Assembly (NCBI GenBank): GCA_018661775.1
Contig: JABJHO010000048.1
Span: forward strand, 1-46,147
From: Candidatus Magasanikiibacteriota bacterium
GTDB taxonomy: Bacteria; Patescibacteriota; Patescibacteriia; Magasanikbacterales; UBA922
DNA length: 46,147 bases
Direction of reading: 5' to 3'
The notes beneath the pieces are model-generated. The model worked only from the letters and a program-made list of their open reading frames with translations, made no database searches and was not told where the DNA came from. Shown here piece after piece: positions 1 through 9,356 of this stretch. The stretch's first letter is position 1. Each line of letters opens with the position of its first letter. A program made the translations under genes and the position numbers.

Positions 1-204
1 CCCTTTTGCATACACTTTTTCAGGTTTTGCTACCACTTCTTCTGTAGTGGCTTGGTAAATAACTTTTTGTGACATTTGCACAGTCGCATACCCATCTTGC
101 GTGTATATTGTCTTTGTATATGCAGCACACAGCACACACGCTACCAGTACTGAGACACTGAACAACCCAACCCAATGCCATATATTTTTTCCTCCTTTTT
201 CCAT
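1..204 (-). CDS. N-terminal part of a single-TM membrane protein (runs off the window start)
   Basis: Reverse-strand frame from ATG at 204 is open to position 1: MEKGGKNIWHWVGLFSVSVLVACVLCAAYTKTIYTQDGYATVQMSQKVIYQ...; one hydrophobic segment near the N-terminus. Not in the ORF track because it is truncated. Confidence 0.6.
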   Translation of the reverse strand, partial: MEKGGKNIWHWVGLFSVSVLVACVLCAAYTKTIYTQDGYATVQMSQKVIYQATTEEVVAKPEKVYAKG

Positions 205-210
205 ATATAT

Positions 211-831
211 TTAAATAATATCTTGCTCACGGACAACAACTTCGCCTTGACGCAACACACGGAGTTTGTTTTTTTGTACGGAGACTATAGTTGAATCCAC
301 TTTATGCGGCACATCACCAGCGTCTATAATGATATCTGGTTGAGATGTCTGATCATTAAACATGGCATGCACATGTGCAATATCGTAAGGACTTGCCATA
401 GAAGAAATATTTGCTGACGTTGCTACAAGTGGTGCCGCCAGCTCTTCTGAAAGCGCTGCAGCAAATGGATGGTCGGTAATTCGAAACGCCAATGTATTGT
501 TTTGACTTTTTACCCCATCGGCCAAATCATTTTCTTGTGCAACATCTGCCACCACTGTCAATGGGCCTGGCCAAAATTTATTTGCAATGTTTTCTAATAA
601 TTCATCCCACACAACATATTCTTGTGCCATGGTAATATTTGCCATTATAACAAGTAATGGTTTCTCTTTTTGTCGCTGTTTAATAGAAAAAATAGTATCT
701 ACTGCTTTTTGATTTGTTCCGTCACAACCAAGCCCGTAACAGGTTTCTGTTGGGTATATAATAGTTTTTCCTTTTTTGAGCTCTTTGGCAATGTGTGCAA
801 TATCTGCATCTTTTTGTAGAATAGTTTTCAT
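211..831 (-). CDS. tsaC: L-threonylcarbamoyladenylate synthase (Sua5/YciO/YrdC family)
   Basis: KGKTIIYPTETCYGLGCDGT, KQRQKEKPLLVIM, FWPGPLTVV and PLVATSANIS motifs typical of YrdC. Confidence 0.9.
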   Translation of the reverse strand: MKTILQKDADIAHIAKELKKGKTIIYPTETCYGLGCDGTNQKAVDTIFSIKQRQKEKPLLVIMANITMAQEYVVWDELLENIANKFWPGPLTVVADVAQENDLADGVKSQNNTLAFRITDHPFAAALSEELAAPLVATSANISSMASPYDIAHVHAMFNDQTSQPDIIIDAGDVPHKVDSTIVSVQKNKLRVLRQGEVVVREQDII

Positions 832-834
832 ATA

Positions 835-1932
835 TTATTGCGTGTATTTCCATGATAAGTACGCGGTTACAAAACCATCCAAGTCGCCATTGAGCACATC
901 ATCTGGCTGCGCGGTTTCGTATTTGGTTCTATTATCTTTTACCATTTTGTACGGATGCAGCACATACGACCGAATCTGGTTCCCCCATTCTGCTTTTTTA
1001 TACTCCCCTTTTAGTTTACGTTGTTCTTCTACCTCTTCCTCATCCTGCTTTTGTTGTAATTTTGACTGTAGCATACGCATTGCAGTTTGCTTGTTTTGCA
1101 ACTGTGACCGTTCATTTTGACATTGCACCGTAATACCTGTTGGACTGTGCACAATGCGTACGGCTGAGTATGTGGTGTTCACACTTTGCCCACCTTTTCC
1201 ACTAGACATAAACGTATCTATGCGCAAATCTTTTTCGTCAATTATCACTGCTTCTTCTTCTGCAACTTCTGGAATAACCTCAATATTTGCAAAAGACGTG
1301 TGGCGCATTTGTTCGGCATCAAATGGCGAAATTCTTACCAATCTGTGTGTTCCATGTTCTGATTGCAAATGACCATACACGTTTTTTCCACGTACCGAAA
1401 GTGTTGCCGACTTAATCCCCGCTTCTTGTCCGCGCGTTTCGTCAAGTAATTGCACATGCCACTTCTTTTTTTCGGCGTATCGCATAATCATGCGCAACAA
1501 CATTTCTGCCCAATCTTGCGCTTCTGTTCCACCACTTCCCGAATACATGGTTACAATTGCATTATGTTTATCGTATTTCCCAGAAAAAAGCATCACAAAA
1601 GATGCGTCGGTATACTCTTTTTCAAGTGTAATAATACGCTCGCCAAGCTCTTCTTCTAATTCCACATCAGGTGTTTTCTCTAGGTCGTCTAACAGTGCCA
1701 GCAGTTCAGTAATCGTAAACTGCAACCTATCCCAAAGCTCTACTTCTGATTTAAGTTGCTCATGTTCTTGGGAAATATTTTTTGCTTCTTCATGATTCTC
1801 CCAAAAATCTGGCGCTTGCATTAATATCTCGCATTGCGCAATTCTTTCTATTTTTTCTGGCAAACCCAATAAGCCTCTAGCTTTTTCTACCTTTTCTTGC
1901 AATGCAATAAGTTTTTGCTGATGTTCTTTCAT
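835..1932 (-). CDS. prfB: peptide chain release factor 2
   Basis: GSGGTEAQDWAEMLLRMI, SPF tripeptide (RISPFDAEQMRHTSF), GGQ (SSGKGGQSVN), WGNQIRSYVLHPY. Confidence 0.93.
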   Translation of the reverse strand: MKEHQQKLIALQEKVEKARGLLGLPEKIERIAQCEILMQAPDFWENHEEAKNISQEHEQLKSEVELWDRLQFTITELLALLDDLEKTPDVELEEELGERIITLEKEYTDASFVMLFSGKYDKHNAIVTMYSGSGGTEAQDWAEMLLRMIMRYAEKKKWHVQLLDETRGQEAGIKSATLSVRGKNVYGHLQSEHGTHRLVRISPFDAEQMRHTSFANIEVIPEVAEEEAVIIDEKDLRIDTFMSSGKGGQSVNTTYSAVRIVHSPTGITVQCQNERSQLQNKQTAMRMLQSKLQQKQDEEEVEEQRKLKGEYKKAEWGNQIRSYVLHPYKMVKDNRTKYETAQPDDVLNGDLDGFVTAYLSWKYTQ

Positions 1933-1973
1933 ATACTGGTATTTTAGCTATAATTACGAAAAAATGCAATATA

Positions 1974-2007
1974 AAAAAAAACCACGCACAAAGCGTGGTG
2001 TTTTTAT
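1974..2007 (-). terminator. Rho-independent terminator of groSL
   Basis: CCACGC-acaaa-GCGTGG hairpin flanked by A and T runs immediately downstream of the groL stop codon. Confidence 0.75.
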
Positions 2008-2016
2008 GTCTCTGGT

Positions 2017-3977
<1,961 letters not shown>

Positions 3978-4010
3978 ATGACGATATATAATAAATAAAT
4001 AAACATTCTT

Positions 4011-4037
4011 TTATCACTCGTAATATTTGAGTGATAA
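4011..4037 (-). promoter_or_regulatory. CIRCE-type operator (HrcA site) upstream of groSL
   Basis: TTATCACTC-N9-GAGTGATAA, a perfect 9-bp dyad with 9-nt spacer; matches CIRCE TTAGCACTC-N9-GAGTGCTAA except for one symmetrical base-pair change. Confidence 0.85.
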
Positions 4038-4046
4038 GTACTATCT

Positions 4047-4074
4047 ATTTTACACGAAATAAAAATTGCGTCAA
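4047..4074 (-). promoter_or_regulatory. sigma70-type promoter of groSL
   Basis: Minus strand TTGACG-N16-TAAAAT; predicted start abuts the CIRCE dyad. Confidence 0.7.
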
Positions 4075-4134
4075 CTCCGATTTGAATAAACAAAATAAAA
4101 AAGCCCAAAAGTAGTAACACACCCAACATGCCGT

Positions 4135-4246
4135 CTACAGGTTGATCTCATGATGCCTGTCAGTAACACGAGATCAGGTAGCGAACACTTGCGTAATGTT
4201 ACCACTCTTAGACTCTTCGTCTTACGAAAAACTAGTGGTATTTTTG
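4135..4246 (+). ncRNA. candidate structured RNA (unassigned, strand uncertain)
   Basis: Intergenic; CTAC..TGATCTC/GAGATCA.GTAG stem, ACAGG/CCTGT that would form an H-type pseudoknot, then an ACCACT...AGTGGT hairpin followed by ATTTTT. Confidence 0.3.
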
Positions 4247-4280
4247 CTCTTTCTTTATTGTGGTCTATATTTTCCCATTT

Positions 4281-5708
4281 TTATTTTTTCTTGTCAAGTC
4301 CCAACCCCAGTGTTTGGTGCGTATTGTTACAACAAAAGTGGACAAACTGTGGACAGTTTTTTGCACAGTAGATAAGCATACCCATGTACACAGCTACTAT
4401 AAGTATACCAGCATGTGAAGAAAAAAGATAGTGGTCAAACAAACCAATAACACAAATTGGTAACACAAAAATACACACAAGAGTATTGCGTTTTTGTACA
4501 CTATCTAAACCTGAAAAACGCAACATTGTTGCAATAAGTAAAAAACAAACTATACACGCAAGCAGCATACCAACAATACCAAGTTCTGCGAGCATAAGTA
4601 AGAACACATTGTGTACCGGCTGATACGCCCAACCTGGTAATCCAGGACTATTTACCTGCATTGCCGCAGTATACCCGCCTGGACCGGTACCAAACCACAT
4701 ATATGGTGGTAAAATGGTAAACCATTGCTGATATCCACTTACTCTTTCAGAAATTGAGCGCATTTCATACACAGCAGTAACGCTCACCCTCTCATAAACC
4801 TGTGGGAAGAAAACCGCCAAACAATACACCGTGCAACAGAAAAAAACGATAAAACTTTTTACATAAACCTGTAAAAAACGTTTGGTTTTATTTGTATACA
4901 ACGCAAGGTACATACCAAAGCACACAAACCACACCACAAAGGCAAGTAGTGCTGCCCTACTAAATGACACCCACAAACCCAAAAAAAGTACTCCCCACAA
5001 ACTGTACACCAGTGTTTTTACCACACCACGCCGAGGTAATCCGGCATAAACATAATATGCCACAGAAAGAATGAGCGCTGTGCACATATACCCACCAAAG
5101 ATATTGGGATGCGGAAAAGCACCATACGCGCGCAACCATCTACCAACCCCCTCTGCTACCACAACAGACACTCCCGCATGTTGTGGTAACTTTTCTGCAA
5201 TACCTAGGATTGTACTAGCTAATACTTCTTGCTGTGTTGCTTGCCATATACCAAATAGAGACTGAGTTGTGGCCGAAACACAAAAGGTATAAAAAAGTTG
5301 CTGCAGTGATGCTGGGCCAGATATAACTACACAAGCAAGCAGAATAGCACCAAGCACATACACACTATACTGCAAAGAAAGTGCAGGATATACAGCCCAA
5401 AATGGTGAGCACACAATATACAGTACAAACAAAAGACATAACACCTTAACTTTTGGATGCGCAAAACGTAGAAGTTCTTTTTTTAGTGTACTGCACCCTT
5501 GCTTTGTAACATACCAAAAAAGAAACAGTACTGCTGTGATCCACACCAAACACTGCGACAAGTAAAAACCATGTGTCCCATATGTCCACATAAACCCCTC
5601 AATACGTGGCTGGGAAACAATATATATAGTTTGCCAGGGTAACACAAAAATCGTGAGCATGGTAAGCCACGCCAGAACCTGAGACAAAGATATCTTTTTT
5701 ATGTGCAT
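4281..5708 (-). CDS. O-antigen ligase/polymerase-like multi-TM protein (Wzy/WaaL family)
   Basis: About 11 hydrophobic segments; GRWLRAYGAFPHPNIFGGYM and FGTGPGGYTAAM...PVHNVFLLMLAELGIVG motifs. Confidence 0.8.
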   Translation of the reverse strand: MHIKKISLSQVLAWLTMLTIFVLPWQTIYIVSQPRIEGFMWTYGTHGFYLSQCLVWITAVLFLFWYVTKQGCSTLKKELLRFAHPKVKVLCLLFVLYIVCSPFWAVYPALSLQYSVYVLGAILLACVVISGPASLQQLFYTFCVSATTQSLFGIWQATQQEVLASTILGIAEKLPQHAGVSVVVAEGVGRWLRAYGAFPHPNIFGGYMCTALILSVAYYVYAGLPRRGVVKTLVYSLWGVLFLGLWVSFSRAALLAFVVWFVCFGMYLALYTNKTKRFLQVYVKSFIVFFCCTVYCLAVFFPQVYERVSVTAVYEMRSISERVSGYQQWFTILPPYMWFGTGPGGYTAAMQVNSPGLPGWAYQPVHNVFLLMLAELGIVGMLLACIVCFLLIATMLRFSGLDSVQKRNTLVCIFVLPICVIGLFDHYLFSSHAGILIVAVYMGMLIYCAKNCPQFVHFCCNNTHQTLGLGLDKKK

Positions 5709-5717
5709 ACAAGCTCA

Positions 5718-6656
5718 TTACAGCACTGATGTGTATATCCTTTTCCATTGCTCCTGAAATAATTGTCGTCTGTCATTTTGATGAAGCTTAAGCAAATCAT
5801 CAGAGATTTGCACATCACGCTTGGCACCCTCTTCGAGCGGATAAGAAATCTGTGCTACCTTTTTTTCTTGTATTTTTTTTGCCAGCATCTCAATCTGTTC
5901 ACCATATGTACCACGCCAAGCTGTCTCAAAAAATACTGTAATACAATTGGATAAGTGATTGTCTTTGGCTAGTGGTAAAAGTGCGGCACGCTCTTGTTTG
6001 CCTACTCCTATATATTCTTGCACCCACTGGTTCTTCTGTAAAATTTTTGCGTAGTGATTATCTGGGTCATAGATCGGTATCAAAAAAATAATCCAATAGG
6101 CTAAATAAATGTCTGGCGATGAAATACGCATAGAGGAAAAGTTTGCTCCATCTTCTGTACAATAAAAACTCAGACAAATCCTATCTTTTGTGTGTTTTCC
6201 GTGAGCACGAAAACGTAACACATGTAGTAGCGCAGTAGCAAACAGCCGTACAATCCACAATCTATTATTTTTTACCACGACACACACATCAATATCGCTA
6301 TCATCATTTGCGGTCTTATCGAGCATATTACACACAAACACAGCCCGAAGAAATGGCACAAAGCGCAATACTTTTGCAGCTTTTTTTGCCACCGCCATTT
6401 TTCTTTTTACCCACCACACACGATCATGTCTTTTGTCTACCCCTTTGGTGTTTTGTACCAGCATGTAACACCCATCTTTCTTCTTAACTTTCTTGCTATG
6501 TGCAACAAGAGTATCCAAATCCTTGCACCAATCCTGGTATTTGATATTTGGACCACCCTTCCACATACACTTATACAACTCTTCGGCAGTGAGTGGGTGC
6601 GAAAATATGTCAAAAAAGGCAAGAGTTTTTATTATAGTATGAGTATTTTTGTTCAT
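5718..6656 (-). CDS. nucleotidyltransferase-domain protein with N-terminal winged-helix-like region
   Basis: NDDSDIDVCVVV resembles the GSxxx(D)xD motif of MNT-type nucleotidyltransferases; N-terminal TLAFFDIFSHPLTAEELYKCMW is wHTH-like. Confidence 0.55.
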   Translation of the reverse strand: MNKNTHTIIKTLAFFDIFSHPLTAEELYKCMWKGGPNIKYQDWCKDLDTLVAHSKKVKKKDGCYMLVQNTKGVDKRHDRVWWVKRKMAVAKKAAKVLRFVPFLRAVFVCNMLDKTANDDSDIDVCVVVKNNRLWIVRLFATALLHVLRFRAHGKHTKDRICLSFYCTEDGANFSSMRISSPDIYLAYWIIFLIPIYDPDNHYAKILQKNQWVQEYIGVGKQERAALLPLAKDNHLSNCITVFFETAWRGTYGEQIEMLAKKIQEKKVAQISYPLEEGAKRDVQISDDLLKLHQNDRRQLFQEQWKRIYTSVL

Positions 6657-6694
6657 AATATATGTAGTATTGCATAAGAACGCCTAAAAAACAA

Positions 6695-6720
6695 AAAAAG
6701 GCCGCGTTTGGCCTCTTTTT
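6695..6720 (-). terminator. Rho-independent terminator
   Basis: AAAAAGGCC-gcgttt-GGCCTCTTTTT, downstream of the PRC-barrel gene. Confidence 0.6.
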
Positions 6721-6735
6721 ATATTGATCACATAA

Positions 6736-7020
6736 TTATACTGACGGAAGTGGGTTTGGCTGAGAACCTGACGGGTTCTTGGTTTTTTCTCGAACCTCTT
6801 TTGGTACCGCTGTATCGTACACCACAATAACTCCCTCATCAAACCGAACAATTTGATCTCTGCTGATAAGAAATGTTTTTCGAGATAAAGATGGGCGAAC
6901 CTCATACTGCACAATATCCTGACCTTCTGTATTAAATACAATATCCACAACACCTCCAAGTTCACTTCCAGAAAGTGTTTGAACGGTAAATTTTTTAATT
7001 TGTTTAAATCGTAATCGCAT
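6736..7020 (-). CDS. PRC-barrel-like small protein
   Basis: MRLRFKQIKKFTVQTLSGSELGGVVDIVFNTEGQDIVQYEVRP...; start at 7020 preferred over 7047, which overlaps yidC. Confidence 0.65.
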   Translation of the reverse strand: MRLRFKQIKKFTVQTLSGSELGGVVDIVFNTEGQDIVQYEVRPSLSRKTFLISRDQIVRFDEGVIVVYDTAVPKEVREKTKNPSGSQPNPLPSV

Positions 7021-7030
7021 ATATGTATTA

Positions 7031-7852
7031 TTATGACACAATCTCACCTTCTATTGCACCAGAATTACTTGGAGAAGATGGTGGTGTTTCTTTATCCTTT
7101 TTCTTGGAAAGAATAACCTGTTGCAACGCCATAAACAGTGTAGAAAGAAACCAGTACAGTGACAATCCACCAGGCAATTGTGTACCAATTACCACCGTAA
7201 TCACAGGCATAAAGTACAACATCTGCTTGTTCATCATTGCTGCCATGCTCTCGTCTTTTCCACCTTCTCCTGCAGCTTTTGGTGGTTTTTTGCGAGACAA
7301 AGATTTTGCTTGCCAGTATTGTGCCGCACCCGCGAGTAATGCCAATACAATATTTGGCTTACTTAAATCAAACAGTCCAAGTGACATTGGGTCTATTGTT
7401 CCAGGATCCTGCACAAATGAATACAGCATGCTAAAATCATCACTCGTAAGACCGGCTTGTAGAACCCAGTACAATGCAATAAAAATGGGTAATTGAATAA
7501 GTAACGGGAGACATGAACCAAGGGGATTTACTTTGTGCTCTTTATACAATTTCATTGTTTCTTGTGCCAAATCCTGCTGATTGTCCTTATGTTTTTTCTT
7601 TAACGCGTCTAATTTTGGTTGCAGCTCTTGCAACGATCGCTGCGCTTTAATAGACGACGTGTTGAGTGGATACAGCACTAATTTTACAAGGACCGTAACA
7701 ATTAAAATAACAATCCCAACATCAGGAATAACAGTATACAACCAAACAAACCCATTAAAGAGTGGAATGTATAATATGGTCTGAAAAAATTCTATCATAA
7801 AAATACTAATAAATAATACAAGTATTGTATCAAATGAAGCCCCAAAAATCAA
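7031..7852 (-). CDS. yidC: membrane protein insertase YidC/Oxa1 family (short form; start may be 7798)
   Basis: VKLVLYPLNTSSIKAQRSLQELQPKLDALKKKHKDNQQDLAQETMKLYKEHKVNPLGSCLPLLIQLPIFIALYWVL. Confidence 0.93.
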   Translation of the reverse strand: MIFGASFDTILVLFISIFMIEFFQTILYIPLFNGFVWLYTVIPDVGIVILIVTVLVKLVLYPLNTSSIKAQRSLQELQPKLDALKKKHKDNQQDLAQETMKLYKEHKVNPLGSCLPLLIQLPIFIALYWVLQAGLTSDDFSMLYSFVQDPGTIDPMSLGLFDLSKPNIVLALLAGAAQYWQAKSLSRKKPPKAAGEGGKDESMAAMMNKQMLYFMPVITVVIGTQLPGGLSLYWFLSTLFMALQQVILSKKKDKETPPSSPSNSGAIEGEIVS

Positions 7853-7856
7853 TATG

Positions 7857-8133
7857 TGACCAAGAGCAGTACAATTTGTCTAAAAACCCCGAGCATTTGG
7901 TGAATGAAGAAAGAATTTGGAGGCGAGGTAAAACGGTGCCAAAGGCACATAAGCCATCTGTTTGAGGAACAAAGTGATGAGTTTTGGCTTATGAGTTTTA
8001 CCGAGTCCCAAATTCTCTGAATGAGCCATCCGCTCGGCACTTTTTGCTCAACTTTTTGGTGCCAAAAAGTGGATTAATAAGAATTCAATGTATTGGGGTA
8101 GTGTCATTCCAAACTAGATATAAGAAATCTGTA
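7857..8133. repeat. MITE-like structured repeat, copy 1 (left end eroded)
   Basis: About 90% identical by eye to 9072-9345; nested helices CCGAGC/GCTCGG, AGAATTTGG/CCAAATTCT, GGTAAAAC/GTTTTACC, ATAAGCC/GGCTTAT, plus GTGCCaaaGGCAC and CACTTTTTG/CAAAAAGTG hairpins. Confidence 0.85.
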
Positions 8134-8153
8134 ATAAAAGAAGTGAAAAAACA

Positions 8154-8183
8154 AAAAACCACCTGAAATACAGATGGGTTTTT
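8154..8183 (-). terminator. terminator of the 8235-8822 gene
   Basis: Minus strand AAAAACCCATCTG-tattt-CAGGTGGTTTTTT. Confidence 0.65.
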
Positions 8184-8234
8184 GTTTCTCCTCCTCTACA
8201 ATGATATACGTGTATCACGTGAGAAGGGTTATGG

Positions 8235-8822
8235 TTAAGGAGCAGAGAGCAGTTTTGGTTCAGGGACCACCTGATCTTCAGTGCAGTACACATCAATATA
8301 CGATGGCTGACCAAGGGCGTGAAGCTCTTCAGTCTCCTCTTGACGCGCCTTATCAATCCTTACAACTTTGCCTCCTCCATAAATCTTTGGAAGGACGAGA
8401 TACGAATCATCAGGATCGTGAACATGCGCTGTTGCATACATCATATCCGCTGACATCTTCTCATACTCCTTCCTCGTTATGGACTGACCAGAAAACTGTT
8501 CTAGTCTTTGCATTTTTGCGGTACGGTCCTGATAAAACCAATACTGCAATCCCGGGAAGCAGCCATAGCGGAAGAGACTCTCAAGCTCCTCAATTACCGC
8601 CCTTCGCTGCTCAGTGTACGTTCCGGTACTCTGAGAGCCAACAAAGATTACGACATGAAATCCAAACCCATACTCTTCTTCAATTAGGATCCAGATAATA
8701 TTACCATTCTTAGGCCGCTTGTTTGCAACCAACTGACCAGCTAGGGTCGGCCTGCTACCACCAGAACTCTCTAAGCGCTGTTTAGCACGCCGCGTTTTAG
8801 CCCGCCGGCTTTTGCGAGACAT
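8235..8822 (-). CDS. hypothetical protein, 195 aa, no recognised family
   Basis: Own promoter (8865-8893), SD-like GAAAGGGGACATATG, own terminator; highly basic N-terminus MSRKSRRAKTRRAKQRLESSGG. Confidence 0.7.
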   Translation of the reverse strand: MSRKSRRAKTRRAKQRLESSGGSRPTLAGQLVANKRPKNGNIIWILIEEEYGFGFHVVIFVGSQSTGTYTEQRRAVIEELESLFRYGCFPGLQYWFYQDRTAKMQRLEQFSGQSITRKEYEKMSADMMYATAHVHDPDDSYLVLPKIYGGGKVVRIDKARQEETEELHALGQPSYIDVYCTEDQVVPEPKLLSAP

Positions 8823-8864
8823 ATGTCCCCTTTCAATTTTATAAGTTTAAAAAACACTGTCTCC

Positions 8865-8893
8865 ACCATACCACAAAACATACTATTTGTCAA
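8865..8893 (-). promoter_or_regulatory. sigma70-type promoter for the 8235-8822 gene
   Basis: Minus strand TTGACA-N17-TATGGT. Confidence 0.7.
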
Positions 8894-9039
8894 GTATATT
8901 GTGTGAATTTTTAGCATATTATCCTGTTTTTTGTTTATTTTTAGCTTAATTAAACTATTTTTTGCACTTCATTTTAGGCAGCATGTATGAAATCTGCAAT
9001 GTAATAAAAAGAGACTACTAGTATAAACCATTCATTGGT

Positions 9040-9345
9040 GCAGAAATAGATCTCTCTTCACACTGTTCATTGAGATGACAAGAAAAATTGTGTGAAAACA
9101 CCGAGCATTTGGGGAATGAAGAAAGAATTTGGAGGCGAGGGAAAACGGTGCCAAAGGCACATAAGCCATCTGTCTGAGGAACAAAGTGACGAGTTTTGGA
9201 TTATGAGTTTTACCGAGTCCCAAATTCTCTGAATGAGCCATCCGCTCGGCACTTTTTGCTCAACTTTTTGATGCCAAAAAGTGGATTAATAAAAAATTCA
9301 ATGTATTGGAGTAGTGTCATTTCGAACTGAAAGTGAGAAATCTGC
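9040..9345. repeat. MITE-like structured repeat, copy 2, with degenerate terminal inverted repeats
   Basis: Left GCAGAaatagATCTCTCttcacactgttcattgAGATGACA versus right TGTCATttcgaactgaaaGTGAGAAATCTGC in inverted orientation; interior aligns with 7857-8133 at a constant offset of about 1212 bp. Confidence 0.8.
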
Positions 9346-9356
9346 ACACATGCCAC

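Noticed and set aside
835-1932. Possible programmed +1 frameshift in prfB
   Set aside because: The RF2 reading frame is continuous from ATG 1932; no in-frame UGA/slippery CTTTGA site seen.
6736-7047. Longer PRC-barrel start at 7047
   Set aside because: It overlaps the yidC stop; the MRLRFKQIKK start at 7020 is better placed.
7849-8040. 63-aa ORF MPSGWLIQRIWDSVKLI..., also present at 9067-9252 as a related 61-aa ORF
   Set aside because: The similarity is explained by the nucleotide repeat; no RBS, and arms of the predicted helices cover it. Treated as non-coding, though not excluded.
8174-8698. 174-aa plus-strand ORF opposite the orphan gene
   Set aside because: The minus-strand ORF has promoter, SD and terminator in the right places; the plus ORF starts inside the terminator and has none.
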